Below are positions 34,927 to 45,925 of a stretch of DNA of 64,000 nt, one piece after another. The notes under the pieces were generated by a model, which was not told the origin of the DNA, did no database searches, and saw nothing but the letters and a program-made list of their open reading frames with translations. The DNA lies in assembly GCA_963402885.1 (NCBI GenBank), contig OY727099.1, positions 12,450,001 through 12,514,000 of the forward strand. The letters are read 5' to 3'. This DNA comes from Antedon bifida (Eukaryota; Echinodermata; Crinoidea; Comatulida; Antedonidae). The position numbers and the translations under genes were made by a program. Positions within the stretch are counted from its first letter, which is position 1. The number at the start of each line of letters is the position of its first letter.

Positions 34927-37900
34927 ATGGCACTAAGGCTGTCTGCCTTTCAAGGTAGAAATGTTCTCATAAGCAGTATACGAAAGTCGGGTACAGATGC
35001 CACGACAGCAGTCAAAGCAAGATCATCAATTCTGTCGAGACTTGATCAGCGCATTCAAGATGTGCTACCAGGACGGATGAAGAATCTATGGAATCATCCA
35101 GCAGGTATAAACAGACAAACTAATCTCTGTCTACACTATCAAACTACTGTAGTTTGACAAAAAAAGTGTGATGTGCCCAAATATGGTGGTGATATGCCCA
35201 AATATGGTAGTGATTTGACATCATCATGTCCATATGTCCAGATTTTGTGTAGTGTAGACATGCTTTATAGTACAGTTGCCACCCAGGACAGCAATTGACT
35301 TTCACTCACTGATTTCATTTCATTCATCTGCTCCCTTACAGTTCACCAGGTGGTTTTTGGGTCTTCCTCGTTGCTATTTGCCTTCTAGTGTCCAGTTTAG
35401 GACTGTTCTGTCGGGTTCTTTTCTCACCAGAGGACCAATCCAGCACCAGCATCGTCTCATGATATCCTCTTGTTGGCATTAAGTAAAGGGCTCTTGGTTG
35501 CATGCAAACAGAGACACAAATTGATTTACAAAAGCGACTATTGGCATGGTCAATCATGTGTGTCATTTATTATTTTCTATGAAAAATCTTGTTTTCTCTC
35601 TGCATGGTCACACCTGTGCATCTGATGCCCAGTCACAATAGACCACATAATTAAGGTGGCAATAGAACGCATGGTTGAGTGCTGATAGGAAACATTCAAT
35701 TTGATTGTCGCTGGTCGCATGGTCAATGACTATCGGCATGTTCAACCATGTCGATAGAAAATACTATCAGTTATAAACATGGATGGTCGACCTGGCCTGT
35801 AAATATTGTTTTTAACAGATAAATAAATCAAAATTCAATATTCGTTTAATAACGGAAATAAATAAGGCTCATTTTTTCCTGCTCTTTTCAAATTATGCAA
35901 CCTGTAGTATTGGTATCAGCATATTAAACCATGAATATTATTCTTCATTCTGATAGGTTTAAAGACTATACACTTCTGGGCACCATCATGGAAATGGGTG
36001 AGTTACTTTGTTGCTGGGATAACCTAAATATTATTATATAATTGTATTAAATATTCAGTATAATTCTCAAAATATATAAAGTAATATTTGGGTATTATAC
36101 AGTAGCTCTGAAAAATTGGATACATGGGAATAGAAACTGTTGCATGCTTTAATCTTTGAGAATTCTGATAGAATTGTAATTTTATTAAAATTGTCTGAAG
36201 CTGTTGATTCTGTATTAAACTAACTACAGTATTATTAATGTATATATTTATATATTGAAAACATGAATTAATTGTAGCATGTTAGGTTGGGTACCAGCAA
36301 AATTAAATCTTTTACTTTCAATAATCATTAAATATTGAATGGAAGACAATTTAATAGTGCTGCTAATTTATTGTAAATTGGACTTCCTGTACTACTATGT
36401 GTAGTATGTACTGTTGTAAATATATTGAAAAACCAATTAGTTAGATATTTAAAAATTGTTTGATTGTACTGGAACATTAAGCAGTGTACTAATTACTAAT
36501 AATTATAATTGTATTTTAGTTGAAATTCAATCTAGTTTGCATTTATTATTGCCAACGTCGATGATAATATTCTTTAATTACACCCATTAGACCCAATTAT
36601 AACACCCATGGCAGGAATAATGAAACACATGACATTCCTATTCCCCTGGATAACATACTCAATGTCACCTTTTGCAATTTCAATTTATTGAATGACACGC
36701 ACAGATTGTAGGGACATCGACTCTACAGCTTTACGTTCAATTCTCTTGGTGTAGCTATTAAAAAACACAAGGCAAAGTCAATACAAATAATACAGTATTT
36801 CCTAAAAAAAATGAACACTTACCTAAAATAACCTATTGTTGACATTTTGAACTTATGAAATTCTATGGTTTAATGTACCATTTTGTATACAATTATATTT
36901 GTATTAAAAAACAATTTTATCTTTGTTCATGCATGTTCTATACAACAAGTTCTATCAAAAACAAGAAAGTAAAACTTTCAGCTAATGCTATATAAATCCT
37001 TCTTTCCATGGATTTATTTCCCCACATAAATTTATCTCCAATTTGTATCTTGTTATATTACATAGCCTATGTAAATACGTGAACGTGATTGGTTGAAACT
37101 GCGTCACATGACTACCGCTGCGAGGATCGTAAATCGTATATATCCTCGAGAACGATGATATTGACCGATTAATTTTCGCGTAATTATCGTGTCCCCTGTC
37201 ATTAAACATATACATTCTCGAGTTCGATGATATTGACTGTGTAATTTTCGTGTGGCAACACTCGCGTTTGCCGATAAATAAACAAAAGTCATCTACTGGA
37301 TTTGAACTCGGGTGGAATTGTCACTCCATCGCAAGACAACGCTTCCACCGTTGCGCCACGCAGCTTGCTTGAAGAAATTATTCATCTAAACTATTTAAAC
37401 TATGCATACATAGCGCCCTCATTTGTTATTAGTCCTCCCTAAATGTGATGAAACACCGTTTGTGATTGGTCAATACTCACGGTAGTAACCTAGTAACTAG
37501 TACGCGCTGAACATCCGGAGATTCGGCTCCTCGCGATCGAGAGAAGACGATTAATTGTTTATTCGGCCTACCTGATTATAATATTATTATTAAAGCCCCC
37601 TTCCCTACGTTTTTTAGATCTAATTTAAGATCACAAACTATATTTAATGTAAAAATAATACTATATGGTCCTATTGCGATAACTTTTTTCGTCTTTAAAC
37701 GGTTAAAAATGTGAAAAATAAGTCGATTCTAATAATTATAGCGGCCCGCTATAAATCCCAAAATGCATTGCGCGCGGATTGATATGTTTGTTTTTCACCT
37801 GTAATTCGCCCACTTTTCGATCGATCGTGAGGCCAAAACAAATGGAAGACTCCTAACTTTTCAGCGAAAATACAGGGTTTTCCCCAATTTGTATCAACGG

Positions 37901-40900
37901 AGTCTGGCAAAAATAGAAAGACAAGTAATGCAGCAACTATACAACGTCAGGCTAGGTATATAGCTAGCGTACGATGTTCGTACGTTACCGATGTTTACCA
38001 GCTAGGCCTACAAAACTAAGCCTAGCTAGGCTAGGCCTAAGACCGTCCACGAGAGGTCGATTGCCGCGAGCTACTTAGGTAGTGCATTGTTTCTCACTTT
38101 TTATCATAATTTACCATAAAACGTACATTTAAGACAAGGAATGACATGGTTTAATGTTTTTAAAGTGATATATATGTATTATTTTCCAAAAAACGTCCAA
38201 AATTGCAGGGAAGGGGTCTTTAATAGGCTTATTGATGGAAATTCTTCTGTTAATTTAAACGACCTAGGCCTAAGTGAATATTTTATTGCCAAGGAATCAT
38301 TAATTAGTAATTATCTGTATATTATTCTTCGCAAGGTAAGGTGTCTTTCTAGGCAGGAGGCTTGTTTACATACAATACAAATACTATAGTATAGAATAGG
38401 AGGCCTAGCCTAGCTTCACCCAACCCAGCAGACTTGTTCTTGGCTATATAATATAACAGATATCGCCTTTTATATCGGTAAAATATAAGATTTAACATCC
38501 CCTCGGGATGATATTATGTTCTCGGGGAATTATATATCCCTCAGCTGCCGCTTCGGGATATATATATTCCCTCGAACATAATATCATTCCCTCGGGGATG
38601 TCAAATCTTATATTTCACCTCTAAGCAGGCAATATCTGTATAATATTTATCTCCAGTTTGTATCGTGTTATATTTATCTCAACAAGAAAAATACATAGGC
38701 CTAGGATTATGTATAACATTGGAACTGTGCGCAAATATAAACCTAGGGCTAGGCACAACAACATTATAATTCATAGACCCATACAGCCGACTTTCTTTCT
38801 GACCAATGCATGTTCAATGCTAACAAAATGGACGAATTACAGGAAACAATCAAGCCCATGAAGGCTGATCAGTGATATTGCGATAGTGACTGAAACTTAG
38901 ATAACCGCACTTTCTAATTCTGCGGAGTATAATATTGACTGCTTCAATAACTTTAATAACAAAAACAGCCACATAAGAAAGGTGGTCGTATAATAGAGTG
39001 AAGGAATTCAGCGACATCATTGTTCCGGAGGAACTAAAAGTACAATGGCTACTGTATAACCACCTACCAAGATTTGCACCATATTTAATAAGTCCTTCCA
39101 CACATGTGCTGCCTTCATGTACTGCTTATATTGCTATACCCTGTGTATTTAACTATCATAAATTATTATTGTAGGCACTTGTTATTGCTGGTTTAGCAGA
39201 TCTAGCTCGTCCACCAGAAGCCCTCAGTGTCAGGCAATCGGGTGCTTTAGCTGCCACAGGTTGGTTCATTTTGTTGTGTTTTACATCCATCAATATCTTT
39301 TTGATTAATTATTTATTATTTACTAAAGAGTAATTTGTTTTTAAAATGGTTGATAATGTTTTAGGCCTTTAACAATGAATATATAAACCAAATTTGTTTT
39401 ATTTGTGTTAGATGGTGAAAATAAATTTTTACCCTTTTTCTTGAAATTCTATATTTTTTATTGTATTTTGTGTATAATTTCATGCATTTCAAGTAAAGTC
39501 TTTAATTTGTGTTAGTGGTAACTGGTTTATAATTAAAAGAGGTACAGTTAGTATGAAGAATAAAAGAAGAATTAATTTGAGTCAAGAGGCCAAGCAGTTA
39601 AGACAGGGGCACACAAGTCCAAGGCTCTCCTCGACCGTAGTTCTGGTTATAGAACAAGTCTTCTCAATTAAGGAATCAAGTCCAGTTTACAAAACTGGAG
39701 GTCCAGTGGCTCATGTGCACTTTAAAGAACCACCCAGTGCATCGTTCGGAGTAGGGGTTTACTGGTCCATCTCAGCCCCGTCATTTGTGGTAGGCGCTGC
39801 ACTGGGACAGCCATGGACCATCAAATTAATCAATATTTTGATTCTATTTTCAGGTATAATTTGGTGCCGTTACTCACTTGTAATTATTCCAAAGAATTAC
39901 AACCTTTTTAGTGTCAATTTCTTTTTAACTATAACTGGAGTCACTCAACTGATTCGTATCTATCTGTAAGTTTTAAAAGAACATTTTTTAAATATGCACA
40001 ACTTTTGTTTCCAATACCCCTTTTACATTGCCTAGCAAATCTCCAGAGTTTTCACACCTTGGAGAACTTCAGAGTTCTTTATTGTATTAAAACTTGTTAG
40101 TGTGGGGGAATTTTTTTGGAGAGAGAGAAAGGTTTGGGGTGGGAGTAATCTCTACAATAATAATAATAATATATATTTTCTAATTATTGATTGAATTCAT
40201 ACAAATCCATTCATTTCATTTTCGCATTTCCTTTCAACTATTGCTTTCAGTTTAAAAATCGTAAATATCTTCTATGAAATATTTGAAGAAAGAAAGTAAG
40301 AATAAAAATTGTCATTGAAATTTTAAAATGTAAAAAGTTACAATACTGGTATTAAATACCCAAGATTGGTGTGATACTAAAAGCTGATACAATTCAAGTA
40401 ATGCCAGGAAATTAAAGAGATCGACGAGATCCACTTAACAATTATTCTTATTTCATTTTAGACAATAATATAAGTATATCAAATTTTGTTTATTAGTGCT
40501 AGGTCAAGTATCAACATATTTTCCTTTTAAATGAGTACTGTACAGTAGTACTAGTAGTAATCATCACAACCCTGTAGAGGCTAGCAGCAACAGTATTATT
40601 TACTTTAATGTACACTATGTATTATTGTAAGCCTTTTTATTATTACAGTCATAATGATGATGGTTATGGTTTTTCCAATGTTTCAATATATTTGAAAATA
40701 ACCTTAGATGAGGAATTCACATTGATATGGTAATTTGTTCCAGTCGTTACCTGCCTCTGATTAGTTGTGAAGTGCAATCTTAAAATGATGCCCTCTCATT
40801 ACAAGGTGCAAATTTCAAAAAGAAATTAAATACATTATAATAACCATCCATTATATACTGCAAACTTTATATCAACATGCACTGAAAACAATATGACCAC

Positions 40901-43678
40901 TAGAATTTATGTGTACACCACACAGTGTTGCTTGTTTTTAGATGAGAATAGTGATATAGATACATTCTGAGCTGAAACTAAAAATGTTATGGCCCTATAT
41001 TATCTAGCTAGTCAGTTTTATAGATTGCTTTTATACATCTACTATACTAAAGTATAAAGTGAACTTTTTATTCAAATTAATCAAAGGCTAGATGGGAGAT
41101 TAGTCTAAAAAAGCAGTGTTTTGATTTTGGCTGCAGAGTAGAAAAGTTTATAGATCAAACACACTACAGTCACCACCCTTGCGTTGCACAAATTCTAAAC
41201 ATTTTCAAGTTCAAGTTTAAGTTATCTTTATTGCTGGATATTAGAACCATTAAGTGGAACTAATACTGAATTGAATATATTCAAAGTTCCAATCAAATGG
41301 CAAGGATACACTCAGGTGTGTTTATAATCAGGCAGAATCGTCGTTTACCGTACCTAACGAGCCAACAATACCGTCATGAGTCCGAGGCCCACTCGATCCT
41401 AGTTCTATTGGTGGAACAAGTTTTCTAGAAAAGGAATATAAACCGTACTGTAGGTCCAGTGTACTTTAAGAACTTAGTTCCTCATTCGAGACGAGTAGGT
41501 GAACTGGTTCACAAAATAGACCCTGTATCAGGGTGATTACCACCTATCTGATAGGACAGCGATTAATTTACTATTGTATTGGTTGGCCACATGTGCCTAA
41601 AGAAGTTTTTTTTGTAAATAAATAAAAAGTATCATGCTCATCTTCATCAACTTTAGCATTCATAGAGTACCTATTATCTCAATTTATTATTTCGAAGCAT
41701 TCTATACATTGTCATACTATTATAAATAATTAAAGTACAGTAACTACAATTTACAAATTACATACAATATTGTTTTTACAATATTCTTCAAATTATATTA
41801 TTTTTTTCAGGGGGAAAAAACAAAGCGAAGATTTAAATTCACACATCCAAAACTTTTATGAAACAATACAATAATGGCAAAGATGAGACAAATTGGCACT
41901 GAAAAATGAAGGCAGCTTTTGAGTTATATTAATTAATAATATTAAAATAATAATATGGATACCTAGTAGCAGCTTTGTGACTTACTATGAGCTGATTACA
42001 ACTGCAATTTATTAGATAGGCAGCTGAATTTTATTTTATTAGACATGTTTGTAATCCGTGTAAATGAATATGTACCTATAATATATTTGAAATAAATAAA
42101 AATCAATTAATGAAGACATTCCTTGATAATAATAATGATACAGTAAATATAGGAAAAAAATACCAGTCACCCAGATAATATTAGGACAATTACCCAATTA
42201 CTGTAACTAACATCACTACCATAACTTATACCCTTTTCACATCTGCAAAAAGTAACAACTTGTAAATTCATGTTTTAACCAGGTTGGCATAGTGTGAAGA
42301 CAATTTTGTGGAAAATCTCCCGCGATTTTACAGGGAAAAAAATCTTAGGAGAAAAACACACAGGTGTGTAGCCTGTCCCAAGTTGTTACTGTGCATGATT
42401 AATTTCCCTGGTATTAAACTAACCAATCATAGTAATCAAATAGCAGCCAACTATACTTTCTCCATGATTTCTTAAAGTTTGCGTATGCGTATATGAAAAC
42501 CTGTAATAAATCAGGAGATCAAACTATGTTACAAGTTGTAACAATTATGCAAATTTATGAAAAGGGTATTAGTAATAGTAGTTGTCCCATTATTAGGATA
42601 GATTATGTACTGTATCAAGTTTATATTTTGTTTTTAATAAAAGTTATGTTTTTTCTTAGTATTACTAATGAAAATAAATTAAGATTATAGGAAAAAATAC
42701 CTACTACTAGACAATTACCATTAACCATAAGGGGTAGTATGAGCTAGTTTTTCAGATATGATGTTTAAACTTGTTGATACCTGTAGTATTCTATACAGAG
42801 AAGTATGTGACTTTTATCCACAAATTATGTCAATCTGTCCTTAAGATACTCTACCTATTTATATTTTTCTAGGAAAAAACTATGTTTTAAAATTTGTTTA
42901 CAAAATTATCTGTTTTAATACCAAACAGAATAGTAATTTGAAATGGAATATGACAAATATCATTAGGATATAGATAATTACAGTAATTTCTTTTTGTATT
43001 TATTTCATATTAAAACTGTAACCATGTACATACAGAAAATTGAATTATTATTTGATTATTTAAACAGTATTAAAGATTAAAAAAATGTTGATTATTTATT
43101 TATATTATGCTAGAGGCAATAAAACAGGATGCTACAGACAAGAAGATTATATTATTTTCAAATAAAATGATTTTATATCAGAAATAATTAATAAATGGCT
43201 CATTAGTTTTATTGTAATCACATCAATTAGTTCTGCATTCTTTCCATGAAATTTATGATGGTGATGATTGCTGTGTACAATACTTTTCTTCTTCTTTATC
43301 TCAAGAGAGATTCTATTCTGTTTGAATGTATGCAGCATGTACTTTACTTTAACATTTTAATTGGTGGCATCACATCACCCAACCTAATTGGGTTTCTTTA
43401 CAGTGTCAAGGTCCACGGGTGAGGATATTCAATGTTGAAAGGGCCAACTGTTTGTTACAAATAATTTAGTTTTACTCCATATTGTTCATGAGTACAATAA
43501 TTCTTGTTACCCCTTAAAATTATGATTAAAATCACTGTAAATGGAGTTTGCCTAAAGCCATATGGGCTTATTTTGTCAATGTTGGGAAAAACATCCAAGT
43601 ACTAATATCAACGTTTTTGTTGCTTTCAGATATGAACAACGTTTAAAAAAGGAAGCAGAAACAAACCAAGTTGTTTAG
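34927..43678 (+). CDS. MPC2: Mitochondrial pyruvate carrier 2
   Basis: Inner-membrane subunit that, with MPC1, imports pyruvate into the mitochondrial matrix. Exons 34927-35104, 35957-35997, 39175-39259, 39854-39965 and 43630-43678 join in phase to 465 bp, 154 aa (human 127). Residues 1-30 are a Ser/Arg-rich extension absent from human MPC2. From about residue 36 the family begins: LDQRIQDVLPGRMKNLWNHPAG, then HFWAPSWKWALVIAGLADLARPPEALS with the conserved NHPAG, FWAP and GLAD-ARP motifs, then TGIIWCRYSLVIIPKNYNLF, NFFLTITGVTQLIRIYLYEQ and a Lys-rich C-terminus ending TAG. Hydrophobic helices lie near 62-80, 92-111 and 118-139. The ATG lies six bases after a splice acceptor, so an upstream untranslated exon is expected. 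It is divergent from DCAF6. Confidence 0.95.
35121..35267. mobile_element. MITE, 'GTCTACACTATCAAACT' family, copy in MPC2 intron 1
   Basis: It begins taatctctgtctacactatc 17 bp after the exon 1 donor and ends gtagtgtagacatgcttta. The interior phrase cccaaatatggt(g/a)gtgat occurs twice in a row. This insertion sits very close to the splice donor. Confidence 0.88.
37020..37058. repeat. Short repeat atttatctcca(a/g)tttgtatc, copy 1
   Basis: The phrase atttatctccaatttgtatc then ttgttatatta recurs at 38645-38680 in the same orientation. The two copies bracket the interval with the second TTAA element and the fold-back palindrome. Confidence 0.7.
37287..37366 (-). repeat. tRNA-like sequence, probable SINE head
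   Basis: The minus strand reads gcgtggcgcaacggtggaag, matching an A box, and gagttcaaatcc 43 bases later, close to a B box. The T stem and acceptor stem do not pair well. I therefore call it a tRNA-derived relic and not a working tRNA gene. Confidence 0.5.
37594..38219. mobile_element. Second TTAA-flanked element, 626 bp
   Basis: The left end reads TTAA|AGCCCCCTTCCCTACG and the right end, reversed, TTAA|AGACCCCTTCCCTGCA. TTAA copies lie at 37590-37593 and 38220-38223. The interior has CpG-rich DNA and an AGGCCT cluster (37960-38040), like the element at 8632. No transposase frame is visible. Located in MPC2 intron 2. Confidence 0.6.
38455..38645. repeat. Large imperfect palindrome (fold-back element)
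   Basis: The left arm runs acagatatcgcct, taaaatataagattta, acatcccctcggga, tgatattatgttc and ends atatatccc. The right arm repeats these in reverse complement: tcgggatatatatattccc, gaacataatatcat, ggggatgtcaaatctta and aggcaatatctgt. Each arm is about 85 bp with a loop of about 12 bases (tcagctgccgct). Located in MPC2 intron 2. Confidence 0.88.
38645..38680. repeat. Short repeat atttatctcca(a/g)tttgtatc, copy 2
   Basis: Matches 37020-37058 (atttatctccagtttgtatc then gtgttatatt). Confidence 0.7.
39577..39790 (+). mobile_element. tRNA-derived SINE just upstream of MPC2 exon 4
   Basis: The head gaggccaagcagttaagaca matches the 13255 family head. The body has gtagttctggtta, tggctcatgtgcactttaaa and cgttcggagtagggg. 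It ends about 65 bp before the exon 4 start. A frame stays open from the SINE through exon 4, so the SINE could extend that exon if its acceptor were skipped. Confidence 0.7.
41335..41585 (+). mobile_element. tRNA-derived SINE, diverged copy in MPC2 intron 4
   Basis: It has ctagttctattggtggaaca, gtccagtgtactttaagaac, cattcgagacgagtaggtga and then ggtgattaccacctatctga, in the family order. The head (about 41340-41390) is strongly decayed. Confidence 0.65.
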
Positions 43679-45435
43679 TGAATTAAACGACTATAGAAAT
43701 CATGTAGCTGCACCATATCTTGCTGTAATTGTAGTACTGTTCATAGAATTTGGAAAATATTGTTTTGGGGTTTTTAATCTATAGTAAAATATATTTATAC
43801 TTAAACTGCAAATGTTTGTGGTTATTTTATGTCAGCTTTCATTGATATTAATTGTACAATCATGAAATATTTGAAATAGATCCAACAGAAATAAATCAGT
43901 GAATACCAAAACTAAAATTTTATCTTGTGTTTGAAAGTTTGGTTTTTATTCAAATTCAGATTTTATCTTTGTGTTTGAAAGTTTAGGGTTTTGTTTTCAA
44001 AGTGTCTTGTCAAATAATTTTAATTTTCTTACAAAAAAGTAATGTCAAATGTTTATATAAAAGAAATTGATGTGCATAGATTTTAAAAAATTTTTTTCAT
44101 TTTGGTTGTACAATCATGAACAATGATAAAATAAATGTGAACATATCTATAAAACTTTTAACCTACCTGTGTAAAGTTACATTCACACATTGCCATTTTT
44201 AAATAATGGAAATCATATTATTCAGAATTTAACAGCACATCTTCCGTTCAATAGAATAGAAGAAGTGTGAATATAGATTTATACAGTATACAGTTATAAA
44301 AAAAAACCACCAGCATACTTTCTTCAGATACACATTTTTAGAAGGTTAAAATTTCCATTTTTATTGCATACTGCATGTTAAATTGTGAGGTTTTTTTTCT
44401 GTACTGTATGTATGTGTCAATTTTTATATTGAAATAACTACAAAATCATGTTTATTAAAAATCTTTCATTAAATTATTTAATACTCTCTACTGTTTGACG
44501 ATATCAAGGCTAACCTGTTAACCTTAGATATTAAATTTTGAATTTTATATCAAGGATAACGTTTTCATTTTAGATATTACATTTTGCAGTTGAAGTAAAG
44601 TTTGTTTACATTAGCCATTTCAAGGTTTATAGCTGTACATATATATTTATCTAGGACTATATAATATTTATTACAGAAGTTATATAAAACATTGTGAAAT
44701 ACTTTTCCTATGCAGTTGTACATTGTAATAATTTAATAAACTCTGAAAAATGCTAAATGTCTTACAATTATGTAAACAATTAAAATCCAATTCAACTTTT
44801 GAATAACTGTAAAAGTAGCTAAAGTCTTTAATCACCAAAGCACCAAATGGTTGTAAAATTCATAAAGAAAACAAGTCATTTTAAGAAAGAAATAAGTTTA
44901 CCATTAAATCTTTACTTTCTTAAATGTTTATTTGGTGAATTTACTTTAGTTCCAGTAATTTTGCTGTCATGTTTATTTCAAACGTTGGAGAAAACTTCAT
45001 TACGTTCTTTAAAAATACTGAATTGGATTTTAATTTTTTACTTAAAATTTTATTAATAATTCTGAATGTGCATGTTCATGGCTGGGTGTATTTACTTGTG
45101 CTCATCAAATTATCTAATATGAATATTAAGGTGTTAATGGTGTAGGGTGTATTATTATATTGTATTTTAGTCAATATTTCTCTTAGGGTCACCCCACAAA
45201 GTAAATACATGCTGAGAATTGAGTACTAACTCTAACTTCTAGAACCTTGTGCCAGAAACCTTGCATTGTTGTTGCACTCACTTCTCTAAATTCACAACAA
45301 TTTAAAAATCATCATAATAATCAAATATAAAAAATACTTGAAAAGCACTTTATAAACTACACTTTAAAAATATTAAGACTGTTTGGCAAGGTGGTACAGG
45401 AGGGAAAAAAGAAATGTGTAATTATGTGCTTGGGT
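43679..45435. other. MPC2 3' UTR and downstream spacer
   Basis: AT-rich. Candidate polyadenylation signals (aataaa) lie near 43887, 44128 and 44736. I found no coding region: the 69-aa frame near 44847-45056 has no family features and its codons only reflect AT richness. Confidence 0.6.
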
Positions 45436-45925
45436 TTATATTATAATGTTTAGTTTAGTTATCTGTTTTAATTCATTTTAAATATAGTATAGCAGCTGTG
45501 CTATTTATTTCTAGTGTGACAATCTAGTACATTGGTATTCTTGCTTGGGATTGTAAAGCTCTGTCTACACTATCAAACTTTATGTGGAAAAAAAATGTGA
45601 TGTTCCCATATATGGACACGATGACGTCATGTCACACTATATTTGGGCACATTTTTCTAGTTTGATGTGTAGACAAAGCTTAATACATGTTTAGTTATCT
45701 ATTTTTAATTCATTTTATTAACAGTTATTACTATTTAAATCTAGTATATTTTCTCCGAGCAGAGTAGGGGATGGATATTTTTGCTTATTGTAATACATTT
45801 TTAGTTTCTGTTTTAATTCATTATAAATATAGATTATAGCAGCTATACTATTTATTTCTAGTATTGCAATCTAGTATCTTCTCCAACCAGGGGGAGATGA
45901 TGGGTATTTTTGCTTGTTTTATATA
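45436..45925. repeat. Tandem repeat of about 120 bp, three copies, split by a MITE
   Basis: Copies at about 45436-45550, 45683-45790 and 45796-45925 share gtttagttatct / tttctgttttaattcat, aaatatag, agcagct(g/a)t(g/a)ctatttatttctag and caatctagta. The MITE at 45554-45682 lies between copies 1 and 2. Confidence 0.8.
45554..45682. mobile_element. MITE, 'GTCTACACTATCAAACT' family, intergenic copy
   Basis: It starts taaagctctgtctacactat and ends gatgtgtagacaaagctta. The interior has cccatatatggacacgatga and atatttgggcac. It inserted between units of the tandem repeat. Confidence 0.9.

Noticed and set aside
37287-37366. A functional tRNA gene on the minus strand
   Set aside because: The A and B boxes are plausible, but the acceptor and T stems do not pair, so it is more likely a SINE relic.
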